Assembly (NCBI GenBank): GCA_027021365.1
Contig: JALUUM010000032.1
Span: 186,001-250,000, forward strand
Direction: 5' to 3'
Length of the DNA: 64,000 nt
DNA from: Spirochaetales bacterium
GTDB lineage: Bacteria; Spirochaetota; Spirochaetia; SZUA-6
How positions within the stretch are numbered: the first letter of the stretch is position 1; each line of letters opens with the position of its first letter. The position numbers and the translations under genes are program-made. Below, piece by piece: positions 18,217 through 26,183 of this stretch. The notes beneath the pieces were generated by a model. The model searched no databases, had not been told where the DNA came from, and saw nothing but the letters and a program-made list of their open reading frames with translations.

Positions 18217-18998
18217 TTGCTTGCACCTCCAAGATAGACTTCAAGTACCCTTGGATCGTTTCCAACTTCTTCCGGGGTGCCTTCCATCAATTTTTTTCCG
18301 TGATCCATGACGATAATGGGATTGCAGACATCCATTACAAGCTCCATCTCGTGTCCAATGAGAAGAACGGTGACTTTTTCATCCTTAACTAGTTGTCTTA
18401 TCCTGTCGGCAAGGATCTTTCGTTCCGTGGGATTTACCCCGGCTCCCGGTTCGTCGAAAAGTATGATGTCGGGTTTGGCCATCATAGTTCTTGCAAGTTC
18501 GAGAAGCCTTTTCTGGCCTCCGGAGAGGTTTCCTGCATATTCATCTTTCAGATGAAGTAAACCTACCGATTCGAGTGTTTTCAATGCCTTGTCTCTTAGT
18601 TCTCTTTCCTGCTTTCTTACACCATTGGGGTTGAACCAGGTATTGAAAAGGTTCTCCCCTATCTGGCCTGGAGGCACGAGCATTAAGTTTTCAAGTACAG
18701 TCATGAGTTTCAATTCTCGGCTGATCTGAAAAGTTCTGCAGAGGCCTTTGTGAAAGGTCTCGTGGAGCTGCAAACCGTCGATTCTTTCTCCTTTGAAATA
18801 GATTTCCCCCTCATCAGGTTTGTAAAATCCGGAAATAAGGTTAAATGTAGTTGTTTTTCCTGCGCCATTAGGTCCGATTAACCCAGTGATCCTGTGAGGA
18901 GCTACATCAAAAGAGACCCCATCAACGGCTTTTACACCTCCAAAGTACTTGCGAATGTTCCGCAAGGATAGGATTGGTTTGGTAGTGCTTAGGTTCAA
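18213..18998 (-). CDS. livG: Branched-chain amino acid ABC transporter ATPase LivG
   Basis: First gene of the livGFHM operon, 261 residues. Walker A is GPNGAGKTT, the LivG-specific region CRTFQISRELKLMTVLENLM carries the Q-loop, the signature is LSGGQKRLLELART, Walker B IILFDEPGAGV, and the H-loop His is in IGHEMELVMDVC. A GGAGAT ribosome-binding site precedes the ATG, and a near-consensus promoter lies 39 bases further upstream. Confidence 0.96.
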   Translation of the reverse strand: MNLSTTKPILSLRNIRKYFGGVKAVDGVSFDVAPHRITGLIGPNGAGKTTTFNLISGFYKPDEGEIYFKGERIDGLQLHETFHKGLCRTFQISRELKLMTVLENLMLVPPGQIGENLFNTWFNPNGVRKQERELRDKALKTLESVGLLHLKDEYAGNLSGGQKRLLELARTMMAKPDIILFDEPGAGVNPTERKILADRIRQLVKDEKVTVLLIGHEMELVMDVCNPIIVMDHGKKLMEGTPEEVGNDPRVLEVYLGGASK

Positions 18999-19036
18999 TG
19001 GTTATCTCCTTTTATTAAATGGAAATGATGCGGTAA

Positions 19037-19065
19037 ATTATAACGACTTGTAATTTGACGGTCAA
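19037..19065 (-). promoter_or_regulatory. Sigma-70 promoter of the livGFHM operon
   Basis: Minus strand: TTGACC (19060-19065), 17-base spacer, perfect TATAAT (19037-19042). A leader of about 30 bases then reaches the livG Shine-Dalgarno. Confidence 0.82.
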
Positions 19066-19122
19066 TAATCGTATCAATATTCATAGAAGAAAAAAATAAA
19101 TAATCAAGGAATGCCCTTTTTT

Positions 19123-19194
19123 AGCCAGGAGTGGGACTTGAACCCACGACCTGCTCATTACGAGTGAGCTGCTCTGCCACTGAGCTATCCTGGC
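19123..19194 (-). tRNA. tRNA-Thr (anticodon CGT)
   Basis: Minus strand: acceptor GCCAGGA/TCCTGGC, D arm GCTCAGTGGCAGAGC, anticodon stem GCTCA/TGAGC with loop CTCGTAA giving CGT (codon ACG), T arm GTGGG-TTCAAGT-CCCAC, discriminator T. CCA is not encoded. Confidence 0.94.
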
Positions 19195-19208
19195 ATATTT
19201 TGTGGCAC

Positions 19209-19237
19209 ATTATACAAAGGAACGTTCTGTTTATCAA
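19209..19237 (-). promoter_or_regulatory. Sigma-70 promoter for tRNA-Thr
   Basis: Minus strand: TTGATA (19232-19237), 17-base spacer, TATAAT (19209-19214), ending 14 bases before the tRNA 5' end. Confidence 0.78.
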
Positions 19238-19260
19238 GGATGTAGTTAATATTCCGATAA
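19234..19260 (+). promoter_or_regulatory. Candidate sigma-28 (FliA-type) promoter for flgF
   Basis: TCAAGGAT (19234-19241), 11 bases, TCCGATAA (19253-19260). The flagellar sigma-28 consensus is TAAAGTTT-N11-GCCGATAA, so the -10 matches 7 of 8 and the spacing is exact, while the -35 matches 5 of 8. It lies 32 bases before the flgF GTG and overlaps the -35 of the divergent tRNA-Thr promoter. Confidence 0.5.
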
Positions 19261-19292
19261 TATCCTTGAGGGTAGAACAGGAGGTAAAAGAA

Positions 19293-20141
19293 GTGATAAG
19301 AGGGCTTTATACCGGCGCAAGTGGCATGGTGGCACAGATGCACCGTCTGGATACAATAGCCAATAACCTGGCAAATGTTGATCTTACTGGTTACAAGCGT
19401 GATACGGCAATACACAAAGCATTTCCTGAAATACTCTTAAGGAGAATGAATGACGATGGTGTCTATATATTTCCCATAGGTTCGGTGGACACTACACCGA
19501 TAGTAGGTAAACTTGGAACCGGAGTGGAGCAGAATGAGGTGTATACGGCATTTACCCAGGGCCCGCTTAAGGAAACGGGGAATGATTTCGATCTGGCAAT
19601 AGAAGGAAATGGCTTTTTTACCGTGGAGACGGATTACGGTGAGAGATACACGAGAAACGGTACTTTTCTCATAAACAGAGAGGGGTTCCTTGTAACGAAG
19701 AGTGGTGACCTCGTAATGGGTGAAAAAGGCCCGATTAAGTTGAAAAAGAACAATTTTGTAGTGGATCAGGATGGTAAAATCTTTCAAAACAGTACATTTG
19801 CCGGTGAGGATGGCCGCTTGGTCTCCAAAGAAGAAAATGAATGGGAAAATCTTGAGTACGTCGATAGACTGAAAATTGTAGATTTCAAGCGGGAGAGGTA
19901 CCTTAAAAAAATGGGTGATTCATACTGGCAATCCACGGAAGAATCTGGGAGGGCCCTGGTTGTCAAGGGTAATGAGAGGCCTAAGATACGTCAGGGTTTT
20001 CTTGAAGGCTCCAATGTGAATCCTGTGAAAGAAATGGTTGAAATGATTGAGGTGAACAGGAGCTACGAGGCAAATCAGAAACTTATCCAGGCCGAAGATA
20101 CGCTTCTTGGGCGACTGATAAACGATGCAGTGAAGGTATAG
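19293..20141 (+). CDS. flgF: Flagellar basal-body rod protein FlgF
   Basis: Proximal rod subunit of the periplasmic flagellum, 282 residues. The N-terminal rod motif is IRGLYTGASGMVAQMHRLDTI followed by ANNLANVDLTGYKRD (split by the reading). The core contains LAIEGNGFFTVET and RNGTF, and the C-terminus VNPVKEMVEMIEVNRSYE is typical of the FlgE/F/G family. The open frame continues upstream over the tRNA-Thr, but the GTG at 19293 has an AGGAGG eight bases before it and starts exactly at the family N-terminus. No signal peptide, as expected for type III export. First gene of flgFGAI-rod. Confidence 0.92.
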   Translation: MIRGLYTGASGMVAQMHRLDTIANNLANVDLTGYKRDTAIHKAFPEILLRRMNDDGVYIFPIGSVDTTPIVGKLGTGVEQNEVYTAFTQGPLKETGNDFDLAIEGNGFFTVETDYGERYTRNGTFLINREGFLVTKSGDLVMGEKGPIKLKKNNFVVDQDGKIFQNSTFAGEDGRLVSKEENEWENLEYVDRLKIVDFKRERYLKKMGDSYWQSTEESGRALVVKGNERPKIRQGFLEGSNVNPVKEMVEMIEVNRSYEANQKLIQAEDTLLGRLINDAVKV

Positions 20142-20153
20142 GAGGAAAATAAA

Positions 20154-20948
20154 ATGATGAGATCTTTGTGGACTGCAGCTTCCGGCATGATAGGTCAGCA
20201 GTTCAATATAGATACGATTGCAAACAACCTTGCCAATGTAAATACAACAGGATATAAGCAGACAAGGCCGGATTTCGAGGATCTGTTGTATCAGACAGTG
20301 AGAATGGCCGGGACTCCTGCAACTGAGGTAACTCTGTATCCTACGGGAATACAGGTTGGGCATGGCGTAAGGGCCGCGGCCACGCAGAAGATTTTTACTC
20401 AGGGAGCTCTTCAGTCGACGGGAAATGTTTCTGATATGGCTATTCAAGGAGAGGGATTCTTCAGAGTCCTGCTCTATGATGGCTCTTACGGTTATACACG
20501 GGATGGCTCTTTCAAGATTGATTCCAACGGTCAGATAGTCAACTCCAATGGATACCGCTTGATGCCCGAGGTAATTCTACCGGAAGGTTTCATCCGTGAT
20601 AGTTTGAACATCTCTCAGGATGGCAGAATAACGGTTAAGGTTGCAGGAAGTGATGAACCTGTAGAGGTCGGGCAGTTGTTCGTTTACAGATTTGTTAATC
20701 CTGCCGGGCTTCAGGCAGTAGGGGAAAATATTTTCAAGAAAACAGAGGCTTCGGGTGACCCCATAGGAGGAAGGCCGGGATTCGACGGTATGGGCAAGGT
20801 GGTTCAAAAGTTTCTCGAAATGTCGAATGTATCCGCAGTGAAGGAAATGGTAAATATGATAGTGGCACAAAGGGCATACGAGATGAATTCCAAAGCCATA
20901 CAGACTTCCGATTCCATGCTTGCGACGGCAAACAACCTGAAGAGATAA
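20154..20948 (+). CDS. flgG: Flagellar distal rod protein FlgG
   Basis: Distal rod subunit, 264 residues, close to the family length. It begins MMRSLWTAASGMIGQQFNID, then NTIANNLANVNTTGYKQ in pattern, and has DMAIQGEGFFRV, YTRDGSFKID and the C-terminal coiled segment NVSAVKEMVNMIVAQRAYEMN. It is 12 bases downstream of flgF with a TAGGAGG ribosome-binding site. The two rod genes are paralogues lying head to tail. Confidence 0.95.
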   Translation: MMRSLWTAASGMIGQQFNIDTIANNLANVNTTGYKQTRPDFEDLLYQTVRMAGTPATEVTLYPTGIQVGHGVRAAATQKIFTQGALQSTGNVSDMAIQGEGFFRVLLYDGSYGYTRDGSFKIDSNGQIVNSNGYRLMPEVILPEGFIRDSLNISQDGRITVKVAGSDEPVEVGQLFVYRFVNPAGLQAVGENIFKKTEASGDPIGGRPGFDGMGKVVQKFLEMSNVSAVKEMVNMIVAQRAYEMNSKAIQTSDSMLATANNLKR

Positions 20949-20973
20949 GAGGCGGAGGTAGGGGACGGATTGA

Positions 20974-21792
20974 ATGTCAACTGATCGCTTCTTGATTATT
21001 TTGATTACAGTTTTATTGGCGGCAAATATCAATCTATATCCGGATACATTGAAGCTTAGAGATTTCGTTGTAACCCGGACTGGTAGGGTGAGTATGGAAG
21101 AGATAGCAGGTTATACGGGAAAGGACGACTTGGGAGATATGGGATTCAATGTTAATAGGGATGAAGTTACTGTAATACCTGCTCCGATAGTAAGGTATGC
21201 CATTGAAAAGAGGAGTGAAAAGCCAGTAGTAATACTGGGAAAGGAAACGATCATACTTCCGGTACAGTATGAAAAACTTCGTAATGTAATACGTCGTATA
21301 GTAGTTGAAACAGAGAAGAAGATTGAGTCACGGGGAATAAATGAAATTCTTTCGTTTAGATTGAACTATGTAAAAAAGGATCTTGCCGGATATACGATAA
21401 CAGGTATCCATGTCCTTAAGCTGAACGATTCTGGTGATCAATGGATAGCGTACATAAACTGCAGAACGGGAGACGGTAGAGATACTCTCGAAAAAGTTAC
21501 ATATTTTGTTCAGAGTCTTGATCCCAGGTTATCCGGTATGCTCGAGGATAAGGGTAGAGGTAAGAGATGGCAGAATTTAAGGCATAATCCTTCCGAATCT
21601 CCAAGGAGCGGGAATGTTCATGTGGTGATAAAACACGGTGGAATCTCTATCAATGCCGAAGGTTTTATTATAGATAGCAGGAATAACGGTATCAGAGATA
21701 TTTCTGATGTACGGGTACGGCTTGAAGCGACTGGAAAAATACTTTCCGGTATCATGATTGGAGATAGAGAGGTTCTCATTGAATTGCCTTGA
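20974..21792 (+). CDS. flgA: FlgA-like P-ring assembly chaperone
   Basis: Predicted periplasmic protein of 272 residues with an N-terminal signal peptide (about 1-22). The C-terminal third has the SAF/FlgA pattern: VVIKHGGISINAEGFIID, ISDVRVRL and SGIMIGDREVLIEL, corresponding to the second beta-clip region of FlgA. The N-terminal two thirds are diverged, so recognition rests on that domain plus its position between flgG and flgI, where FlgA belongs. It would help FlgI polymerise into the P-ring. FlgI begins 14 bases after its stop. Confidence 0.78.
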   Translation: MSTDRFLIILITVLLAANINLYPDTLKLRDFVVTRTGRVSMEEIAGYTGKDDLGDMGFNVNRDEVTVIPAPIVRYAIEKRSEKPVVILGKETIILPVQYEKLRNVIRRIVVETEKKIESRGINEILSFRLNYVKKDLAGYTITGIHVLKLNDSGDQWIAYINCRTGDGRDTLEKVTYFVQSLDPRLSGMLEDKGRGKRWQNLRHNPSESPRSGNVHVVIKHGGISINAEGFIIDSRNNGIRDISDVRVRLEATGKILSGIMIGDREVLIELP

Positions 21793-21805
21793 AAATACTG
21801 AAAAA

Positions 21806-22813
21806 ATGAAAAGGTTGCTCTTTATTCTTATACTGGCGGTTCTATCCTTGTCAACGTATCAGTATGCTTTTTCTGCACCTACCGTGAGAATCAAAGACCT
21901 CGGTTATATCGAGGGAATCAGAAAGAACCAGTTGGTTGGAATTGGCCTTGTCACGGGTTTGCCAGGGAAGGGTGATTCTTCACGATCCGAACTCTTGAAA
22001 GAATCAATTGCAAATCTTCTTGGCAATTTTGGCATTAAAGTATCGCCGGATAAAATTAGAAGCAAGAACAGTGCCGTGGTTATCGTTACTGCCGAAGTTC
22101 CAGGATTTGTAAGACCGGGCGACAGAATAGATATTACAGTGTCGAGTATCTACGATGCAAGGAGTCTAAAGGGGGGCGTGCTTCTCCAGGCACCTTTAAA
22201 AGCGGCAAACGGAGAGGTATATGCCGTGGCACAGGGCAGGATAAGTGAAGTCGGAAATGAGAAAACAGTAGGAAAGATATACAGAGGGGCATTGATAGAG
22301 AAAGAAATATCAGCCGATATATCGAAAAACGGAATTATTTCCATAGTGCTCAGAAATCCGGATTTCATAACTGCAAATTCTGTCAAAAAGGCTATAGAGA
22401 AAAAATATCCCGATTTGAAGGTAAAAACAAGAGATTCATCTCTCATAGAGGTTACTGTACCTGATAACAGAAAACAGGACCTTATAAATTTGATAGCAGA
22501 GATAGAGTCAATAGAGGTAAAGCCGGATACATCTAATAGAGTGGTGATCGATTCAAACAGTGGGGTTATCATTATTGGCGAGAATGTAAGAATCGGCAAA
22601 GTAGCGGTGTCCTACAAATCTGTAAATATCAATATAGGATTTTCTTCAGTCTTGAATAAGGAAGAAAATACTTTTTTGATAAAAGAAACAGTCAGTGTTG
22701 ATGATTTCGTAGAGACGCTCAAAAAAATAGGGCTTAAAACGGAAGCTATAGCTGCAATATTAAAGGCAATATACAGGGCCGGCGCTCTTTACGGTGAATT
22801 GATAGTAATGTAA
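21806..22813 (+). CDS. flgI: Flagellar P-ring protein FlgI
   Basis: Secreted P-ring subunit. After a signal peptide ending in YAFSA comes VRIKDLGYIEGIRKNQLVG, the family N-terminal motif, then GIGLVTGLPGKGDSS, VVTAEVPGFVRPGDRID and SSIYDARSLKGGVLLQAPL. The C-terminal NIGFSS and VETLKKIGLKTEAIAAILKA are also typical. I use ATG 21806 (MKRLL) because it opens the signal peptide; the frame runs on upstream into flgA without a plausible start. The presence of P-ring genes agrees with some spirochaete lineages such as Borrelia. Confidence 0.94.
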   Translation: MKRLLFILILAVLSLSTYQYAFSAPTVRIKDLGYIEGIRKNQLVGIGLVTGLPGKGDSSRSELLKESIANLLGNFGIKVSPDKIRSKNSAVVIVTAEVPGFVRPGDRIDITVSSIYDARSLKGGVLLQAPLKAANGEVYAVAQGRISEVGNEKTVGKIYRGALIEKEISADISKNGIISIVLRNPDFITANSVKKAIEKKYPDLKVKTRDSSLIEVTVPDNRKQDLINLIAEIESIEVKPDTSNRVVIDSNSGVIIIGENVRIGKVAVSYKSVNINIGFSSVLNKEENTFLIKETVSVDDFVETLKKIGLKTEAIAAILKAIYRAGALYGELIVM

Positions 22814-22843
22814 AGATAGTAATGCAAAGGAGAGGAATTTAAC

Positions 22844-23149
22844 ATGATAGATGCAGTTATGAATACAGGCAATACAGTATATAGACAGACTGGCAGTAAC
22901 AGAGTAAGGAACAAAATAGATAAGAATAGCAAGTTATACAAGGTGAGTGTGGATTTCGAAGCTATTTTTATCAAGCAGATGCTCAACGAGATGAGGAAAA
23001 CCATAGATAAGAGTGGTATAATCAAGAGAGGTATTGCAGAAGATATTTTCGAAGACATGTTATACGATGAATATGCAAAAAAAATGGCTGAAAATGAAGA
23101 TTTTGGCCTTGCAAGGATTCTGTACAAGCAACTTTCAGGGAATCAATAG
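22844..23149 (+). CDS. flgJ: FlgJ-type rod-binding protein (no muramidase domain)
   Basis: A 101-residue protein matching only the N-terminal rod-binding domain of FlgJ. The core DFEAIFIKQMLNEMRKTID and IFEDMLYDEYAKKMAENEDFGLA fits the family. No glucosaminidase domain follows; the frame stops at 23149. Many spirochaetes and alpha-proteobacteria have this short form, and wall digestion is done by another enzyme. An AAAGGAGAGG ribosome-binding site precedes it, and it closes the flagellar run. Confidence 0.88.
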   Translation: MIDAVMNTGNTVYRQTGSNRVRNKIDKNSKLYKVSVDFEAIFIKQMLNEMRKTIDKSGIIKRGIAEDIFEDMLYDEYAKKMAENEDFGLARILYKQLSGNQ

Positions 23150-23257
23150 TGTATGAAAAATGTTACACTTTTTTAAGCTCTTTATTACCATCCTGCTAAT
23201 CATACCATAATTATTTATCACATAATAAGATACCTCGCTATCTCGATAAAGTAATAA

Positions 23258-23275
23258 TTGGCATGTAATTTGCTT
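23258..23275 (+). promoter_or_regulatory. Sigma-54 (-24/-12) promoter for the RpoS-like sigma gene
   Basis: TTGGCATG (23258-23265) and TTGCTT (23270-23275). The invariant GG (23260-23261) and GC (23272-23273) are separated by exactly 10 bases, and the box matches TGGCAYG-N4-TTGCW at nearly every position. The predicted start near 23285 leaves only about 10 bases, containing the GGAGG ribosome-binding site, before the ATG at 23295. No good -35/-10 pair of sigma-70 type was seen in the gap 23150-23288. Confidence 0.85.
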
Positions 23276-23294
23276 ATATATACTGGAGGTGTAT

Positions 23295-24140
23295 ATGAGG
23301 GAAAACCTTCAGAGAAAGATTGACAGAGAAGATCTGATAAAGACCTATTTTGCCCAGATAAAAAAGGCAGAATTGCTTACTTTTGAAGAAGAACTGGAAC
23401 TTTCAAAGAGGTCGTTGTCGGGTGATGCGGAAGCCAGAAAGAAATTGATAGAGGCCAACCTTCGGCTAGTCGTTAAGATAGCCAAGGCATATGTGACACC
23501 AGATGTATCGCTTCTCGACCTGATACAGGAGGGCAACCTTGGACTGATAAAAGCTGCATCGAAGTATGATTACAGGAAACATGTAAGATTCAGTACTTAC
23601 GCCTCCTGGTGGATAAAGCAGTCCATAGTAAGGTCTTTGTCTAACAAGAAACGAACGATAAGATTGCCCCACAGGAAAGAGGAAAAAATCAGAAAGATAA
23701 ACAAGGCTTTCAATACTCTTTCCCAGAAATTCATGAGGGAACCGACCTGCGAAGAGATAGCCAAGGAAATCGGCTTCGACGAAGAAGAGGTAGCTCTTCT
23801 GATGAAACTCTCAAATTCCGTTGTCTCACTTGATAGCTCATTGAACAAGGATTCTTCCACGCTTCAAGATGTCATAGAGGATTACTCCTATGACCCGGAC
23901 AGGGAAATGATGAAGAAGAGTCTTAAAGAAGATACGATGAAATTCTTGAAAACCCTTATGGAAAAAGAGAGAAAGATCCTGATGTACCGCTTTGCATTTC
24001 TCGGTGGAAAGAAGTATACACTTAAAAAAATAGGCGATGAACTTGGCATATCGCCGGAGACTGTACGTCAGATAGAAATGAGAGCCTTAAAGAAATTAAG
24101 AGCTATAGCCGAAGATTTAAGGGATTACATGTATAACTGA
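23295..24140 (+). CDS. rpoS: Alternative sigma factor, RpoS-like (group 2/3 sigma-70 family)
   Basis: A 281-residue sigma factor with a short region 1.2 (LIKTYFAQIKKAELLT), core region 2 (ANLRLVVKIAKAY, LLDLIQEGNLGLIKAASKYDY, FSTYASWWIKQSI), region 3 (ACEEIAKEIG-like: TCEEIAKEIGFDEEEV) and region 4.2 (GISPETVRQIEMRALKKL). It has no region 1.1. GTG 23289 overlaps the Shine-Dalgarno, so ATG 23295, five bases after GGAGG, is the better start. It follows the flagellar rod/P-ring genes and precedes a deacetylase-like gene and tsaD, the neighbourhood of rpoS in Borrelia as I recall it. With the sigma-54 promoter this suggests the RpoN-RpoS cascade. The symbol is by context and homology, not proof of orthology. 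Confidence 0.85.
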   Translation: MRENLQRKIDREDLIKTYFAQIKKAELLTFEEELELSKRSLSGDAEARKKLIEANLRLVVKIAKAYVTPDVSLLDLIQEGNLGLIKAASKYDYRKHVRFSTYASWWIKQSIVRSLSNKKRTIRLPHRKEEKIRKINKAFNTLSQKFMREPTCEEIAKEIGFDEEEVALLMKLSNSVVSLDSSLNKDSSTLQDVIEDYSYDPDREMMKKSLKEDTMKFLKTLMEKERKILMYRFAFLGGKKYTLKKIGDELGISPETVRQIEMRALKKLRAIAEDLRDYMYN

Positions 24141-24173
24141 TTTGCTGAATATGTATCTGAAGTGTCGGCTGTT

Positions 24174-25127
24174 ATGAGGAAAGCATCTCTGAAAAAGAGG
24201 ATGAGAAGGACGATGATACTTCTCATCCTCTTTCTGCTTTTACTGGTTAGTATTCTCTACTACTATGATTCAAATGAAAAGTACACGTCGGTGTCGAGAG
24301 AGCGAAACCATGAAACTGTGGAGAATAAAGGTAGAGAAAAGAAGAATGCTACTGAAAGAGAAACCTCCACAGCTTTGCCTCCTCAGTCCTCTGGATCGGA
24401 GTCAAATGTTTCGTCGATGAAAGCCGGCTCAAAGAGGGAACACCCTATGGAAAAGGGAAAACTCGTAATAATAATCGATGATGCCGGTTATAGTTTAAAA
24501 GACCTCGAACCCTTTCTGGATTTCAAGGGAAAATTGACTATTTCAGTTCTTCCGCAGGTACTCTACAGCCGGGAGAGTGCGGAGAGGATAAAGGCTTCGG
24601 GGAAGGACCTTCTATTGCACCTCCCGATGGAGGCAAATGATGGCAATGACATAGGACCCGGGGGTATTTATGTTAATTCAACGAAGGAAGAGGTATTCAA
24701 GACCATTGATGCTGATTTTGCCTCCGTACCGGGAGCAGCGGGGGCAAATAATCATATGGGTTCAAAGGTAACATCGGATTCCAGAATGATGAACATGGTG
24801 ATGGAATATTTTCACAAAGAAAAAAAATATTTCATAGACAGCAAGACTACCGCCGAATCAAAGGTGGAGAAGTATGCTGAGAAGTGGAACGTACCTGTTG
24901 CGGAAAGGGATATTTTCATGGATAATAGACCGGATGAAAAAGAGATAGAACAGTGGCTGCTTAAGGGAATGAAAATTGCAGAAAAGAAAGGCAGGGCCAT
25001 TCTTATTGGCCATGTAAAACACGGCCAAATCGTTGAAGTGTTAAATCGTTTGATACCTGAGCTGAATGCGAAAAGTATAGAGCTGGTTGGTATCGGTGAT
25101 ATTATGGGGGATGTAAGAGGAAATTGA
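24174..25127 (+). CDS. Divergent polysaccharide deacetylase family protein
   Basis: Predicted single-pass inner-membrane protein: basic N-terminus, one membrane helix (about 11-30), a low-complexity Ser/Thr/Glu linker (about 35-95) and a periplasmic beta/alpha barrel from KLVIIIDDAGYS (about 100) onward. The barrel has LTISVLPQ, LLHLPMEAN, NNHMGSKVT, KYFIDSKTT and the final ILIGHVKHGQ. These match the divergent polysaccharide deacetylase family (old DUF610), whose biochemical activity is not established; the first Asp pair and the NNHMGS His are kept. Neither ATG 24174 nor GTG 24162 has a clear Shine-Dalgarno. It overlaps the tsaD upstream frame and is probably co-transcribed with rpoS and tsaD. 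Confidence 0.82.
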   Translation: MRKASLKKRMRRTMILLILFLLLLVSILYYYDSNEKYTSVSRERNHETVENKGREKKNATERETSTALPPQSSGSESNVSSMKAGSKREHPMEKGKLVIIIDDAGYSLKDLEPFLDFKGKLTISVLPQVLYSRESAERIKASGKDLLLHLPMEANDGNDIGPGGIYVNSTKEEVFKTIDADFASVPGAAGANNHMGSKVTSDSRMMNMVMEYFHKEKKYFIDSKTTAESKVEKYAEKWNVPVAERDIFMDNRPDEKEIEQWLLKGMKIAEKKGRAILIGHVKHGQIVEVLNRLIPELNAKSIELVGIGDIMGDVRGN

Positions 25128-25129
25128 CG

Positions 25130-26143
25130 ATGAAAGTACTGGGAATAGAAACATCATGTGACGAGTGCGCAGCCGCCGTTGTTGAAAAGGGTCGAGATGT
25201 ACTTAGTAATGTAATTCTTACTCAGATTGATTTTCATAGGCCCTATTACGGAGTGGTACCTGAAATTGCATCACGAAAACATATCGAATGGATATATCAG
25301 GTTGTATCAACGGCTTTAGATGAGGCCGGTATGGAAATCGAGGATATGGATGCGATTGCCGTGACCTATAGGCCAGGCCTGATAGGGTCGTTACTCGTTG
25401 GTCTTTCCTTTGCCAAGGCAATGGCATTTTCACTGGATATTCCGTTCATCGGCATCGACCATATACTTGCCCATATGTATGCTGCACACCTTGAAGCGGA
25501 TATAGAGTATCCGTACCTGGGTCTCATAGTATCCGGAGGACATACGATTCTGGCTGTGGTAAAAGATTATGATAAGATCGAAGTACTGGGTACCACGATA
25601 GATGATGCATGCGGTGAGGCTTTCGACAAGGTTGCAAAGTATTACCAACTGGGATTTCCTGGAGGAGCGGCAATAGATAGGCTTGCACGGCGTGGCAATT
25701 CAGGTGCATTCAGATTTCCCAAACCCTCCCTCCACAAGGGTGATCACAGGTATGATTTTTCATATTCGGGTTTGAAAACTGCCGTAATAAACCAGTTGGA
25801 TCAATTCTGGAACAGGAAGTACCCAAAGACGAGGGAAAATATTGCCGCATCCTTTGAGAAAACTGCCATTGATATAATTCTGGAAAGGGTATCGAGAGCG
25901 GTAAAAGATACGGGAATAGAGAGGGTGGTTGCAGGCGGCGGTGTTGTTGCAAACTCGTATCTCAGAGGGAGCCTTAAATCGATGTTTGGTGACCAGGTTA
26001 TTCTTCCATCAATGAAGTTTTGCACAGATAATGGGGCCATGGTAGCGGGTATAGGTTATCACTATATAGTGAATAATCGCAGGTCAACATTGGAGCTGAA
26101 TGCAGAGGCAAGGGTTCCGGATTTCAGGAAAACATACCCTTGA
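25130..26143 (+). CDS. tsaD: tRNA N6-threonylcarbamoyladenosine transferase TsaD
   Basis: Universal t6A37 enzyme of the ASKHA fold, 337 residues. Landmarks are LGIETSCDE at the N-terminus, the metal-binding His region GIDHILAHMYAAH, the phosphate loop LIVSGGHTIL, GEAFDKVAK, and the C-terminal VAGGGVVANSYLR with FCTDNGAM. I use ATG 25130 because AGAGG lies nine bases before it; the TTG at 25124 is too close. Its stop codon lies inside the -35 of the initiator-tRNA promoter. TsaC, which makes the threonylcarbamoyl-AMP substrate, is encoded at 61.8 kb. Confidence 0.96.
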   Translation: MKVLGIETSCDECAAAVVEKGRDVLSNVILTQIDFHRPYYGVVPEIASRKHIEWIYQVVSTALDEAGMEIEDMDAIAVTYRPGLIGSLLVGLSFAKAMAFSLDIPFIGIDHILAHMYAAHLEADIEYPYLGLIVSGGHTILAVVKDYDKIEVLGTTIDDACGEAFDKVAKYYQLGFPGGAAIDRLARRGNSGAFRFPKPSLHKGDHRYDFSYSGLKTAVINQLDQFWNRKYPKTRENIAASFEKTAIDIILERVSRAVKDTGIERVVAGGGVVANSYLRGSLKSMFGDQVILPSMKFCTDNGAMVAGIGYHYIVNNRRSTLELNAEARVPDFRKTYP

Positions 26144-26168
26144 CCAAATCATGGAGTTTAATTATATT
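26140..26168 (+). promoter_or_regulatory. Sigma-70 promoter for initiator tRNA
   Basis: TTGACC (26140-26145, overlapping the tsaD stop), 17-base spacer, TATATT (26163-26168), ending 15 bases before the tRNA. Confidence 0.78.
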
Positions 26169-26183
26169 TAGTAACAACAACGA

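Noticed and set aside
19131..19292. Upstream extension of the flgF reading frame across tRNA-Thr
   Set aside because: It would add 54 residues antisense to a tRNA and lacks the family N-terminus; GTG 19293 with AGGAGG is the natural start.
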